Shown here in pieces: positions 1 through 9,778 of a stretch of 64,000 nt of DNA; position 1 is the stretch's first letter; every line of letters begins with the position of its first letter. The stretch comes from Flavobacterium psychraerolatum (GTDB lineage Bacteria; Bacteroidota; Bacteroidia; Flavobacteriales; Flavobacteriaceae): the NCBI RefSeq assembly GCF_025960985.1, contig NZ_JAOQMX010000012.1, positions 1 to 64,000 on the forward strand, read 5' to 3'. The notes beneath the pieces are model-generated. The model was not told where the DNA came from, made no database searches, and worked only from the letters and a program-made list of their open reading frames with translations. Made by a program: the position numbers and the translations under genes.

Positions 1-336
1 GAGAACTCTATGAGATTTTGACCTTTAAAAATTTCCATTATTTCTATGTTTTTCAATACTTTAAAGATATGAATTTAACTGCTTACCTCAAAAAAGTTAT
101 TTTCATTTCAATTTGAATTACAATTGGTTATTAATACATTACGAATGTACACGCAACCATACTTATTAAAATAAGAAATCTGATTACAAAAACTTAACAA
201 CAAGTAATTTTAACTTAAAAAAATATTAACTTACTATTATTTAAAAAATAAGAAACAAAATAACTAAAATACTACATATCAAATACTTAACAAATAAAAA
301 TAATAATAAATTATTATTTTTATTATTATTGTTTTT
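1..336. other. AT-rich gene-free left edge
   Basis: No gene is visible. The sequence is extremely AT-rich, and from about 290 to 336 it is a low-complexity run of ATT and AAT units that leads directly into the first reading frame. No clear promoter of the TAnnTTTG type or terminator was found. The low-complexity run coincides with the place where a start codon and signal peptide would be expected for the following regulator gene. Confidence 0.6.
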
Positions 337-1906
337 TTGTTATTAGTAATATTAATAAACCTTACATGCCTTAATGCACAGCAATTTAAAAGTTATACAG
401 CAGAAGGATTAGTTAGTTATCAATCGAATCCAAAAAAAGCAATTAATTTACTAAAAAAGAAACATAAGGAGGCACTAGCAAAAAAAGATACCGCTCAAAT
501 TATCAAAGTATTAATTTCTTTGAGTGCAGCTGATCGTGCTGCACTCGCCTACAGAGATTCTTTTGTCAATTCTGGTGAAGCATTGTTTATAGCCCAGGAA
601 TTTAAAAATCCTTTATTAATTGCAAAAGCACATGAAGAATTTGGAACCCTCCACTTTCTTTTTAAACAAGATGATGAGGCTGGTGAACACTTTAAACAAG
701 CACATGCTTATTATTCTAAAGTTAGCTTGCAAGGTGCTGCTAGTTACGCTCAATTGTATCGATCTCATTACAACTTAGCGATGTATTATCAGCGAATAAA
801 AAATGTATCGCAACTAAATGAACAGGTAGCTTTTTGTGAATCTCTTGCTGAAAAATTTAAAATTGATCCTATTTACAAATTATACTTAGATGAAAAAGTA
901 GTTTCTGAACATGAATTTGATTCACAATTTAAAGAAGCGCTGGATTTATTATTGAATCTCTGCAACCGCATGGAAAATTTGGAAGCCAACGGAAACCTAA
1001 GTGTTACAGACAATAGCTTTTTTATGATTTTGTATTGTAGAACGGCTAATTAATTATGAGCGCCAAAACAACTATTCGGCAGCAAAAAGTTATTTCGAAA
1101 AAGCATTACACATTAAAGACAGCAATGGTGAGAATACCTTTTACCGCTCTTTTGTTTTTTTACGTTATGCTGATTTGTTATCTAAAATCAACGATTATAA
1201 AAATGCTTATCTTAATTTACACGAATCCAAATTGATTAATGACACTTATCTTAATCCTCGAAATGAAGACACCCAAGGTTTTTTGACTATTAAAAACAGG
1301 TATAAAGATCAGTTACAAAATAAAAATAACCAACTGCGCGACCAAAGTTTAAAAATTGAAAAACAAAATCAGGCTTTGTTTCGTTTCCGATTTTTCTTTT
1401 TTGGAATTGTTTTGATTGCTATCATTTTAGGATTGATCTTTCGTAGCAAAATGAAAACTATAAAACATGAAAAAGAGGAGGAAATCACCAAAAAGCAAAT
1501 AGAGCTAAAAAACAAGGAACTGACTGCTAACATGCTTAAATTAATTGAAAAGGAAGAAATCATTCAGACCTTAAAATCGCACCTTGAAAATGCAAACACT
1601 GACCACAACACAAAAAAAGTAATTCAGCAGCTCGAAAAAAAATCGGTGAGTTTGTGGGATTCTTTCAATAATCAGTTCATGGAACTAAACGAACATTTCT
1701 ACGATCGGCTTCAAGAAAAATCTCCAGATTTAAGCGCTGCAGACTTAAAAGTATGCGCTTTGATTAAACTAAACTTTTCAGGCAAAGAGATGGCACATTT
1801 ATTAGGAATTTCTCTAGGTAGTGTACATGTTGCTCGCCACCGATTACGCAAAAAAATGAACTTGGAGCGGGATATTAATTTGACTAATTTCATTAATTCC
1901 ATTTAG
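337..1906 (+). pseudogene. TPR / LuxR-type HTH regulator, frameshifted
   Basis: Two reading frames together make one protein. The first (337-1053) starts with a hydrophobic export-like segment ending in LNAQQ and then TPR-like helices. The second is open from 1028 to 1906 and continues the TPR pattern (YSAAKSYFEKAL), then a membrane helix (about FFFFGIVLIAIILGLIF), a coiled coil, and a C-terminal LuxR-like helix-turn-helix (ADLKVCALIKL, then KEMAHLLGISLGSVHVARHRL). The frames join if one base is removed between about 1028 and 1040, for example in the T run of gattttg. No ATG exists at the front: the frame opens at 310 with repeated ATT codons and offers only a TTG at 337. This architecture is common among Bacteroidota membrane-tethered TPR regulators. 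It may be a real pseudogene or a base-call error; the missing ATG leans towards decay. Confidence 0.7.
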
Positions 1907-1913
1907 AACTTTT

Positions 1914-1946
1914 CACCGCAAAGATGCTAAGGCGCAAGGTTTTAAA
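1914..1946. repeat. Short dispersed repeat (accgcaaag type)
   Basis: The sequence caccgcaaagatgctaaggc plus the following gcaaggttttaaa resembles a degenerate repeat built on 'accgcaaag / gcaaagg' units that I recall as frequent in Flavobacterium intergenic regions. Only one copy was seen in this window, so the repeat call rests on recollection rather than on copies visible here. Confidence 0.35.
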
Positions 1947-2402
1947 ATAGTAAGTTTCCTAGCAGGCTTTTTGGAACACGGATTAGAGAAATTGTAGCAA
2001 TTTTAATCCAAATAAAATTTACTATTAAAACTATACTCAAAACACTTTTTGGCACACGTCAATGGTAGTGGTTTTGTCTTCTAATGCGATAGCTTTTGGA
2101 GATAAAGGTATATCAAGAACTTTAGTGAAATAATACGACTTCTCGATACATTTTTATTCCGTTTAACTACATAAAAAGACTACCATTGACTTTTTACATT
2201 AAATAATTAATTTACAAATACTTAAAAACACACACCCCAAACCACTCTCAATAAAGGAACTAGAAGTACAAAAATTCAAATAACTTCATTTTATATTACG
2301 TTTTTTTAAAAAAAATTATACCTCGAAGTGACGAACTCGTTATTCATAATTTCAATTTATAAGCTAATCTTTAGTTCCTTTGAATGCGGTACACTATCTT
2401 TT

Positions 2403-2515
2403 TTCGTGAGGGATAGAAATGAAAAGCCCGCAAACAAGTGTAGCGATAGCGGAACTTGTTGAGGACTTGCAATGTATAGCCCGAGCCGTAGTTTTTACGG
2501 AGGGTCACGCCCAAA
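2403..2515 (-). repeat. REP-like intergenic repeat, copy 1
   Basis: Read on the minus strand it begins tttgggcgtgaccctccg, passes through a gctcgggct block and ends ctatccctcacgaa. The same landmarks in the same order occur at 15899-16006 and 60623-60746 on the plus strand. It is GC-richer than its surroundings and contains local inverted repeats (cgtaaaaactacg). It is non-coding, probably a mobilised palindromic element. Confidence 0.65.
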
Positions 2516-2536
2516 ATAGTATAAGCCTATGCAAAA

Positions 2537-2570
2537 AAAACGTTGACAGTATTGCTACTATCAACGTTTT
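2537..2570 (-). terminator. Rho-independent terminator of the GH127 operon
   Basis: A 15-bp stem with one mismatch (aaaacgttgacagta against tactatcaacgtttt) and a 4-base loop is followed on the minus strand by a run of T. It lies 27 bases past the stop of the last GH127 gene and ends the leftward transcript. Confidence 0.85.
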
Positions 2571-2596
2571 AAAAGTTAAACCAACTTTAAAAAATT

Positions 2597-4627
2597 TTAT
2601 TTCCAAATAATTGGTAAGAAAACTGTCATTTCAGAATCACCTCTGTTTGACCATGCGTAATACGGTACAAGTTGTACTTTGGCAGATTCCAAAACTGGTT
2701 TTGCAACGGCTTGATACATTGCATCTGTTTTTTTGTCTTTACGAATCATCATATCTGTAGAAATTGCTGTAACACCACCTAAGAAATCAGGACGGTATTT
2801 TACGTCAAATTTAGAATCACCAGAAAGGTAAACATCAAGAATACTAGCTCCTTTTGGTAAATCTGAAGATTCAGCACAGTATACAACTGGACCTCTTTTT
2901 ACAGCTACTTGGTTGCGTACTTCTTCGATACGTCCGTTTCCTTCCATGTATTTTACTTCCATTGGCATTTCAAGAGTTACGATATCTCCTTTTTTCCATT
3001 TTCTGTTAACCACCGCAAACTCACCTGCCACAATAGTAACTCCAGCATCAGCTCCGTTTACCATTAATGTACTTCCTTTGGCCCAGTTTGGAATTCTGAA
3101 CATCATATCGAATGCCTCTTTTTTACATTCGTTAATAGTTACTTTTACGTTTCCATCCCAAGGGTAATTTGATACTTGCTCTAGTTTTAATTTAGAACCA
3201 TCTACCAATTTAGTATCCAAAATGTTTCCACCATATAGATTCACAGAAACACCGTTATTAGACAAGCTATACGCCCATCCAGAAACTGATGCAATGGTAC
3301 GCACTAAGTTTGGAGGACAACAGAAACACTCTAAGTACGATTGACGAGTTGGGTATTCTGTATTCATTTTCGAATAATCTCTAGATCCGTGAATCTTACG
3401 TAATGGATTCGAATAATAGTATTTATCTCCTTCTAAGTTGATTCCAGAAAGTGCACTATTGAACAATACATTTTCGATAACATCTGCATACTTTGATTTT
3501 CCGTTCAATCCCATCATGCGGTAGCTGAACATTGAGTTACAAATATTAGCACAAGTTTCGTTGTATGCCGTCATGTTTGGCATCATGTATTCATCGATAA
3601 ATCCTTCTTCAATCATTTGTCTGTTTGTAGAAGCTCCGTAGTGTGTTTGCCCTACAGCTCCAGTAACATACATTTTCTTCTCGGTTACATTTTCCCAAAG
3701 TCTGTCTAATGCATCAACAAGTGCTTTCTCTCCTGTTTCGGCAGCTACATCAGCAGCACCAGCATAGTAGTACAAAGCCAAAACAGCATGTCCTACAGCC
3801 TCATTAGACTCGCGCAAAGGTGTAAACTCTTGCACCATATCTCCTACTGGATATCCTTTGGTAGTTGAATTTTCTTCGATACCATTATGTCCTCTGCGGT
3901 CAATGAATTTCTCTGCTAATTCTAAGTACTTTTTATCTTTTGTAGTTCGGTACAATTCTACTAAACCCATAATTTGAGTTTGGTTGAATCCAAAACGAGC
4001 GTATTGCTTTGTGTCTTGAAAAAATACCGAATACAAGTTATCTGCATGTTTGATAGCGATATCCAAAAAGTTTCTTTTTCCTGTAACGCGGTTATGAATA
4101 CAAGCACTCGTATACAAGTGACCACTATTGTACATCTCGTGATACTTTCTGTTTTCGAAAGGATCAATTTTGTTATCGCTTAACTGAATTGTAGTTTGCA
4201 AATAACCGTTTGGCAATTGTGCTTTTGCAATAATAGCGATGATGTCATCTAATTGTTTTAAGATTTTTGGATCTTTATTTTGTGCATACACATAAGAAGA
4301 TGCCTCCATCCACTTGTAAAAATCTCCATCATGCCATGCAAAACCTTTGTGCTTTCCTTTTTCAAGACCTGCAGTATATTTGAAGTTATTCAAACCATGA
4401 CCTACATCTCCCATTAAAACCTCGCCCATATAAGGCAACATTTTTTCTTCACAGATTTTAAATTTATCTGCCCAAAATCCATGAGTCCAATGACAATCAC
4501 CAATATTTATGCTCTTTAATTTTACGTTTGGACTATTTGTATTATCAACGATTCCTTTGTTTTGAGCAAAAGAAATCGATGTCAACAAAATCGCACCAAA
4601 TGCTATAGCTGTTTTTTTCATTTTCAT
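2597..4627 (-). CDS. GH127 family, exported 3,6-anhydro-D-galactosidase candidate
   Basis: A 676-residue GH127 (DUF1680) protein. The first 21 residues form a signal peptide (hydrophobic run ending SFAQ), so it should act in the periplasm or beyond. The (alpha/alpha)6 barrel region carries the hallmark metal site of the family: ETC at 357-359 and CFCCPPN at 434-440, giving ligands E357, C359, C436 and C437, one of the paired cysteines being the nucleophile in characterised GH127 arabinofuranosidases. A C-terminal beta-sandwich follows (about 460-676). GH127 includes 3,6-anhydro-D-galactosidases of marine Bacteroidota carrageenan loci, and the neighbours (GH16, Dau enzymes) favour that reaction over beta-L-arabinofuranosidase. 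It is the last gene of the operon, 12 bases after a closely similar paralogue. Family certain; substrate inferred. Confidence 0.88.
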   Translation of the reverse strand: MKMKKTAIAFGAILLTSISFAQNKGIVDNTNSPNVKLKSINIGDCHWTHGFWADKFKICEEKMLPYMGEVLMGDVGHGLNNFKYTAGLEKGKHKGFAWHDGDFYKWMEASSYVYAQNKDPKILKQLDDIIAIIAKAQLPNGYLQTTIQLSDNKIDPFENRKYHEMYNSGHLYTSACIHNRVTGKRNFLDIAIKHADNLYSVFFQDTKQYARFGFNQTQIMGLVELYRTTKDKKYLELAEKFIDRRGHNGIEENSTTKGYPVGDMVQEFTPLRESNEAVGHAVLALYYYAGAADVAAETGEKALVDALDRLWENVTEKKMYVTGAVGQTHYGASTNRQMIEEGFIDEYMMPNMTAYNETCANICNSMFSYRMMGLNGKSKYADVIENVLFNSALSGINLEGDKYYYSNPLRKIHGSRDYSKMNTEYPTRQSYLECFCCPPNLVRTIASVSGWAYSLSNNGVSVNLYGGNILDTKLVDGSKLKLEQVSNYPWDGNVKVTINECKKEAFDMMFRIPNWAKGSTLMVNGADAGVTIVAGEFAVVNRKWKKGDIVTLEMPMEVKYMEGNGRIEEVRNQVAVKRGPVVYCAESSDLPKGASILDVYLSGDSKFDVKYRPDFLGGVTAISTDMMIRKDKKTDAMYQAVAKPVLESAKVQLVPYYAWSNRGDSEMTVFLPIIWK

Positions 4628-4639
4628 ATTGATTATTTT

Positions 4640-6625
4640 CTACCAAACAATTGGCATAAATACGGTCATTTCTGCCTGTCCTCTGTTGCTCCACGCATAA
4701 TAAGGCACTAACTGTGTTTTAAACGATTCAAATTGTGGTTTAGTAATCGCTTGATACATATCGTCATTTTTACCAGATCTCAATAAAAGTTCTGCTTCAA
4801 CAACGGTAACACCTCCTAAAAAGTCAGCTTTATGTACGGCTTGAAGTGGTGTATTTCCATTCAAATATACATCCAAGATAGACACTTCTTTTGGTAAATC
4901 TGGAGTTTCTATGCAATAAACAATAGGTCCTCTTTTTACAGCTACTTGATTTCTTACTTCCTCAATTCTATTATGACCTTCCATTAAAGTTACCTCCATT
5001 GGCATATCCAAAACAATGGTATCCCCTGCTTTCCAAGTTCTGTTTATAACAGCAAAATTACCTGGGTTTACTTCAACATTGGCAGACTCTCCATTTACTT
5101 TCAAAGTACTTCCAACAGCCCATTTTGGAATTCTAACTTTAATCTCGAAAGCAGCATCCTTACACTCGTCAACTGTGATTTTCACCAGACCTTTCCAAGG
5201 ATAATCAGTATCTTGAGATAATTTCAAAGGTGAACCGTCTAACATATTTGTGATTAGATTATTTCCTCCAAATAAAACCACTGCAACTCCATTTTCAGAC
5301 AAGTTATACGCCCATCCTGAACTTTTACAAATAGTTCTTACCAAGTTGGGAGGACAACAAAAACATTCTAAATAAGGTTGTCTTACAGGACTTTCAGTAA
5401 CATCGGAATGAGAATCATAATTTCTTGAATTGTTCACCATTCGCAAAGGATTCGAATAAAAATAGTCTTTTCCTTCGATGCTAATTCCTGATAAACCACT
5501 GTTATATAAAACCAATTCAATAATATCTGCATATCTTGATTCGTCCTTGATGGCCATCATTCTGCTGCTAAACATAGCGTTACACAAGTTGGCACAAGTT
5601 TCATTGTAGGCTGTCATGTTTGGCATCATGTACGCATCTATGAACCCTTCTTCAATCATGTCCAAATTAGTCGAAGCTCCATAATGCGCTTGACCAACAG
5701 CACCTGTTACATACATTTTTTTACCAGTAACATTTTCCCAAAGTGCATCTAATGCATCAAGTAGTGCTTTTTCACCTGTTTCGGCATATACATCTGCAGC
5801 TCCTGCGTAATAGTATAATGCTAAAACGGCATGACCAACTGCTTCTTTAGATTCTCTAAAAGGAGTTCTTTCTTGAACCATATCTCCAATTGGATAACCT
5901 AACGTAGTCGAATCGTGTTTAATTTCGTAAGTCCCTCTACGGTTGATAAACTTTTCGGCAAGCTTTAAGTACTTTTCATTTCTGGTAGTTCTGTACAATT
6001 CAACCAATCCCATGATTTGTGTTTGATTGAAACCGAAACGTTGATAATGCTTGGTGTCTGGCATAAAATAAGCACATAGTAAATCGGCCATTTTTACGGC
6101 AATATCCAAGAAATTTTTTTGTCCTGTAATTCTATAGTGAACAGAACCCGCTATAAAAAGGTGACCGAAATTATACATTTCATGGTACTTTCTATTTTCA
6201 AAACGATCTACACCTTCTGTAATTTGAACATGGGTATGAATGTATCCGTCTTCTTCTTGAGCGCGTCCGATAACACCAATATACTCATCTAATTCTTTTA
6301 ATAAAGACTCATTTTTAGTTAGGCCATAAACGTACATTTTGGCTTCCATAAACTTATAGAAATCTCCATCATGCCAGTAAAAACCTTTGTGCACACCTTC
6401 TTTTTCTCCGGCAGCAATTTTAAAGTTGTTAAGTCCATGACCAATATCTCCACACAATAAATCTCCCATGTAAGGAAGCATTTTTTCCTCGGCATTTTTT
6501 ACTTTGTCAGCCCAAAATCCGGTATTCCATTTACAGTCTCCAAAATTGATGCTTTTTAACTTTACAAAAGGACTCTCGGAAGTGTTCGTTATTGCTTTGC
6601 TATGAATGTTTGAAATAGTACTCAT
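4640..6625 (-). CDS. GH127 family, non-exported paralogue
   Basis: A 661-residue GH127 protein closely related to its downstream neighbour along its full length. The metal site is complete: ETC at 342-344 (E342, C344) and CFCCPPN at 421-427 (C423, C424). Unlike the paralogue it has no signal peptide: the protein starts MSTISNIHSKAIT and goes straight into the conserved VKLKSINFGDC block, and there is no hydrophobic start upstream in frame. A cytoplasmic location is therefore likely, which would let it split imported anhydrogalactose-containing disaccharides next to the Dau enzymes. The pair looks like a tandem duplication followed by relocation. It follows the GH16 gene by 35 bases in the same operon. 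The substrate is inferred from context. Confidence 0.86.
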   Translation of the reverse strand: MSTISNIHSKAITNTSESPFVKLKSINFGDCKWNTGFWADKVKNAEEKMLPYMGDLLCGDIGHGLNNFKIAAGEKEGVHKGFYWHDGDFYKFMEAKMYVYGLTKNESLLKELDEYIGVIGRAQEEDGYIHTHVQITEGVDRFENRKYHEMYNFGHLFIAGSVHYRITGQKNFLDIAVKMADLLCAYFMPDTKHYQRFGFNQTQIMGLVELYRTTRNEKYLKLAEKFINRRGTYEIKHDSTTLGYPIGDMVQERTPFRESKEAVGHAVLALYYYAGAADVYAETGEKALLDALDALWENVTGKKMYVTGAVGQAHYGASTNLDMIEEGFIDAYMMPNMTAYNETCANLCNAMFSSRMMAIKDESRYADIIELVLYNSGLSGISIEGKDYFYSNPLRMVNNSRNYDSHSDVTESPVRQPYLECFCCPPNLVRTICKSSGWAYNLSENGVAVVLFGGNNLITNMLDGSPLKLSQDTDYPWKGLVKITVDECKDAAFEIKVRIPKWAVGSTLKVNGESANVEVNPGNFAVINRTWKAGDTIVLDMPMEVTLMEGHNRIEEVRNQVAVKRGPIVYCIETPDLPKEVSILDVYLNGNTPLQAVHKADFLGGVTVVEAELLLRSGKNDDMYQAITKPQFESFKTQLVPYYAWSNRGQAEMTVFMPIVW

Positions 6626-6660
6626 AATATATATTTTATAGTGTAATCTGATTTATTTTT

Positions 6661-8154
6661 TTACTTTTTTGTTTTTTTTATCGTGATGTCATCAATAAAA
6701 ATCCTAGGTGCTTTATCTTTAGGAAGATCTTCTTTTCTTAATTCAATTTTAAGTTGATCATTTTTTGCTGATGCAGTTGGTTTCGAAATAGTAGCTTCAA
6801 CAGTAACCCACTGACGACGGGCTAATTTTGCCAAATCTTTGAATTCAATTTCTAACTTAGGATTTTGAAAACTCACATGAATTTTATCTGCAATTTTACC
6901 TTGATCTAACCATACTTTCATCGAAAAAGTATAATCACCTGCTGGCAAATTGATGGATCCCTCAGGAGTTATCGCTGACACCTTTGGCACTTCTAGTTTT
7001 TCGTTTTTACCATATCCTGCAAATCGAAGACTGTTTACACCTGAAGCATAATCACCTTCTACAATTTCTAAATATTTAGCAGAAGCTTCATCAATTAACC
7101 AAAATTTTTGATAGTCATTTGGTGTGGAATCTTCAGGAACCATGGTTAAAGGTCTTGGGATTTCTTCGAATAAAATAGGGCCTTCAAAACCGTAAAAAGC
7201 TTTGTCTTTTGCCAATAAATTATCCGATGGTTTTTGCCAAACACGCATGTATTCAATTTCGAAATCTACTGGAAGTTCCTCTTTATGTGGCATTCCTAAC
7301 CAAAAGAATATTTCCGAATCCAACCAGATTTCCATTGGGTTATTCAGTACCCAATCCAAACCAACATCGTTTTGGGTAAAGTGATGTACTAATTTTCCGT
7401 CGATGAATAAGTTTAGAAAATCTTCACCCCATTCTGCTCCGAAAACATGAAAGTCATCTGCCGTTCTATACGGTAAATTTTCGGTATGTTGGAATACATT
7501 TGTAGGTCTTTTTGCTGGTGGACTCCAATCGTGCGCTGTTGCCAAATAAGAGTTTTCCTTAATGTTTCCTGTTTTTACTTTAGGATTTCCCATCAGTTCA
7601 TAAACATCCAACTCTTGTTCGTAACCAATTCCCCAGAAAGCTGCTGTTATAGCTGCATTACCAACTTTAGATTTCACTTCCATATACCCGTTCAAAAAAC
7701 GTTTTTTGGAAATTACACCTGCTGTAGTTATAGGCATTGGTTTTCCTTCATACTCTCCATATTTTGATGTTCCCATGTTGCCATCGGTGTAACTTTCTTT
7801 AAAAAATGGATAATCTGGTTCCCAAGCTGTTCTCAATTTTAATTTTCCGTTTTCTACTCTCACATTGTGTGGCACAAATTGAGAAGGAGCACGACCTTTC
7901 CAGATATAATAATCTTCATTTTGACCTTCTACAAACCACTTAGTAGTATCTATAGTAGTCCCTTCAAATTCATCACTTATTTCTTTATTAAGAACCCAAC
8001 CGCCTACATTTTTTTGATCAGAAAATGGAAGTACCGTTGCAGCTTTAGATGAATTTTGGACAGCTGATTTATTTTGCTTCGTTTGCGCACAGCCTACGTT
8101 CAAAAAACCTACCACACTTAAAGAAGCAAGTGCATAAATTCGAATATATTTCAT
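6661..8154 (-). CDS. GH16 lipoprotein, carrageenase-type, with C-terminal binding domain
   Basis: A 497-residue protein with a lipoprotein signal (hydrophobic run to VGC, lipid cysteine 22), so probably anchored in the outer membrane. The GH16 domain spans about 50-315. Its active site is ELDVYE at 181-186 (E181 nucleophile, D183, E186 acid/base), the ExDxxE form with the beta-bulge found in carrageenases, agarases and related GH16. The domain ends with the typical DFEIEYMRVWQK strand. Residues about 330-497 form a separate beta-rich module ending in IFIDDITIKK, resembling a CBM4/16-type jelly roll. It would cut carrageenan-like chains endolytically. It lies between the MFS porter (58 bases) and the GH127 pair (35 bases). 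The subfamily cannot be fixed by eye; an agarase or furcellaranase-like specificity remains possible. Confidence 0.85.
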   Translation of the reverse strand: MKYIRIYALASLSVVGFLNVGCAQTKQNKSAVQNSSKAATVLPFSDQKNVGGWVLNKEISDEFEGTTIDTTKWFVEGQNEDYYIWKGRAPSQFVPHNVRVENGKLKLRTAWEPDYPFFKESYTDGNMGTSKYGEYEGKPMPITTAGVISKKRFLNGYMEVKSKVGNAAITAAFWGIGYEQELDVYELMGNPKVKTGNIKENSYLATAHDWSPPAKRPTNVFQHTENLPYRTADDFHVFGAEWGEDFLNLFIDGKLVHHFTQNDVGLDWVLNNPMEIWLDSEIFFWLGMPHKEELPVDFEIEYMRVWQKPSDNLLAKDKAFYGFEGPILFEEIPRPLTMVPEDSTPNDYQKFWLIDEASAKYLEIVEGDYASGVNSLRFAGYGKNEKLEVPKVSAITPEGSINLPAGDYTFSMKVWLDQGKIADKIHVSFQNPKLEIEFKDLAKLARRQWVTVEATISKPTASAKNDQLKIELRKEDLPKDKAPRIFIDDITIKKTKK

Positions 8155-8212
8155 AATTTTTATTTTTTATTGGCAATAGAATGAAATTTTCAATCTAATG
8201 TGTAGCCTAAAA

Positions 8213-9778
8213 TTATTTGCTTTGAAGCTTTAGTTGAATTTCTTCAATAGTCATATTTTTTGTTTCTACTAAATAACGGTAAAGTATCACCAAACCTATT
8301 GCAACAGTGATGGCATAAAAAAGTAACGTATAACTTATTCCCATTGTAGCCAACTGTTTGGGGAAAAATACTTGAACTAACATACTGACTACACTGGTAA
8401 TCAAAGTAAAAAATGGAATTGCTATCCCTCGAATAGAATTTGGAAAAATTTCCGAAAACAAAACCCACATTACCGGACCAACCGAAAAATGGAAAGCTGC
8501 AATAAAACTAAGAATCCCCACTAAAATTAAAATAGAATTAATAGCAGCGGCTTTTTGTATCAAAACACTTTCGTAGTTTCTCGCATCTACCTCTCCTAAA
8601 TTATCTTCCAGCGCTTTTTTGAAGGCAATATCACTACCATATTCTACACCAGCAATAGGTGTTAATCGTTCTACATTTTTAATAGTTGACAACTCTGTAA
8701 TTGCTTTTTCAGTTAATGTATATCTAGCTGTTTGAAAGCCGTAAAAACAAATACCTAAACTAATAATAATCCAGGCCATTCCCCAAATAATTAAGGGTCT
8801 ACGTCCTAATCTATCTACTAATACTAAACCTAAAATAGTAAACACAACACTGGTCAAACCCACCCAAATTGATTGCATAAATGCCGCATCAGAACCACCT
8901 CCTAATTGTTCGAAAACAGTTGGAGCATAAAATAAAATTGCATTGATTCCTGTTGATTGTTGCGCTATTGCAATGGTAGTGGCAATAATTAAAATCACAC
9001 GCATTTTTTTACTGAAAATTTCTTTCAATTGAGCAACTAGTGAACGATCTTGCGTTTCTGAACTCATACTAGTTTGCATTTCATCATAAATAACACCAAC
9101 TTCTTCCTTAGGGTATATTTTACTAAGCGTTCTTTTAGCTTCTTCCGTTTTTCCATTATATAACAACCATGCTGGACTTCTTGGAATAAAGAAAAGAGCA
9201 ACTAACCATGCTACAGCAGGTACAATCTCAGAACCCAACATCCATCTCCATACATTTTGTTTTAAACCTAAATCATTTACCCAAGCAGCATCTGAATTCG
9301 CATACGAAAGAATTAGATAATTTACAAAATAAGCAGCAGATAAACCCAGTACAATATTTATTTGAGTCATAGAAACTAGTTTTCCTCTCCATTTGGGCGG
9401 TGCAATTTCTCCAATATACATCGAAGCTACAGAGATAGAACTAAAGGCTAAACCTCCTAAAAATCGTGTAGCGACTAAGGACCAATATGATGGTGAAAAG
9501 GTTGCCCCTACTGCTGAAATAACATAAAGAAATGCAATAATTTTCAATGTTTGTCTTCGTCCAAATTTATCACAAGCACTACCAGCAAAAAACAAAGCCA
9601 ACAATACACCAATACTTGGAGATCCTACTACAATACCTAATTGCATTGGGTTTAGAGAAAATTCTTCGGTTATAAATTTTACAGTACCTGAAATTACAGC
9701 AGCATCCAAGCCGAAAACAAAACCACCAAAGGCTACAATTGTGGCATAGGTAAATGCATTTCTTTTATATGAATTCAT
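8213..9778 (-). CDS. MFS sugar porter (sugar:H+ symporter family)
   Basis: A 521-residue, 12-helix transporter of the major facilitator sugar porter family. Visible signatures are DKFGRRQT after helix 2, MYIGEIAPPKWRGK near helix 4, PRSPAWLL before the central loop, and DRLGRRP in the second half. QQSTGINAILFYAP matches the QQxxGxNxxxYY-type helix 7 motif of hexose and xylose porters. A soluble loop of about 60 residues (around 345-405) separates helices in the C-terminal half. It is the first gene of an operon with GH16 and two GH127, and sits next to the anhydrogalactose catabolic genes. It is the natural candidate for inner-membrane uptake of 3,6-anhydro-D-galactose, galactose or a short neocarra-oligosaccharide. 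The substrate is inferred only from context. Confidence 0.85.
   Translation of the reverse strand: MNSYKRNAFTYATIVAFGGFVFGLDAAVISGTVKFITEEFSLNPMQLGIVVGSPSIGVLLALFFAGSACDKFGRRQTLKIIAFLYVISAVGATFSPSYWSLVATRFLGGLAFSSISVASMYIGEIAPPKWRGKLVSMTQINIVLGLSAAYFVNYLILSYANSDAAWVNDLGLKQNVWRWMLGSEIVPAVAWLVALFFIPRSPAWLLYNGKTEEAKRTLSKIYPKEEVGVIYDEMQTSMSSETQDRSLVAQLKEIFSKKMRVILIIATTIAIAQQSTGINAILFYAPTVFEQLGGGSDAAFMQSIWVGLTSVVFTILGLVLVDRLGRRPLIIWGMAWIIISLGICFYGFQTARYTLTEKAITELSTIKNVERLTPIAGVEYGSDIAFKKALEDNLGEVDARNYESVLIQKAAAINSILILVGILSFIAAFHFSVGPVMWVLFSEIFPNSIRGIAIPFFTLITSVVSMLVQVFFPKQLATMGISYTLLFYAITVAIGLVILYRYLVETKNMTIEEIQLKLQSK

Larger units (their letters stand above)
1907..2596. other. Gene-free stretch with dispersed repeats and a terminator
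   Basis: No credible gene. Any short frames here fall in repeat sequence and have no protein-like composition. It holds a short dispersed repeat right after the regulator, a second GC-richer repeat unit at 2403-2515, and the terminator of the convergent GH127 operon at 2537-2570. The middle part (about 1970-2400) is AT-rich with nothing recognisable. Confidence 0.6.

Noticed and set aside
2403..2515. Possible CRISPR or tandem array from repeated cg-rich blocks
   Set aside because: Only single units are present at each site, with no regularly spaced repeats and no cas genes.
2419..2610. Plus-strand frame of 63 codons near the left end
   Set aside because: It lies within the REP-like repeat and the terminator of the GH127 operon; composition is not protein-like.
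2597..6625. GH127 pair as beta-L-arabinofuranosidases
   Set aside because: The family founder activity is possible by motif, but no arabinan-degrading genes are present and the surrounding genes are for sulfated galactan.
8244..8468. Second minus-strand frame inside the MFS gene
   Set aside because: An overlapping frame of the transporter gene with no start context and no independent similarity.
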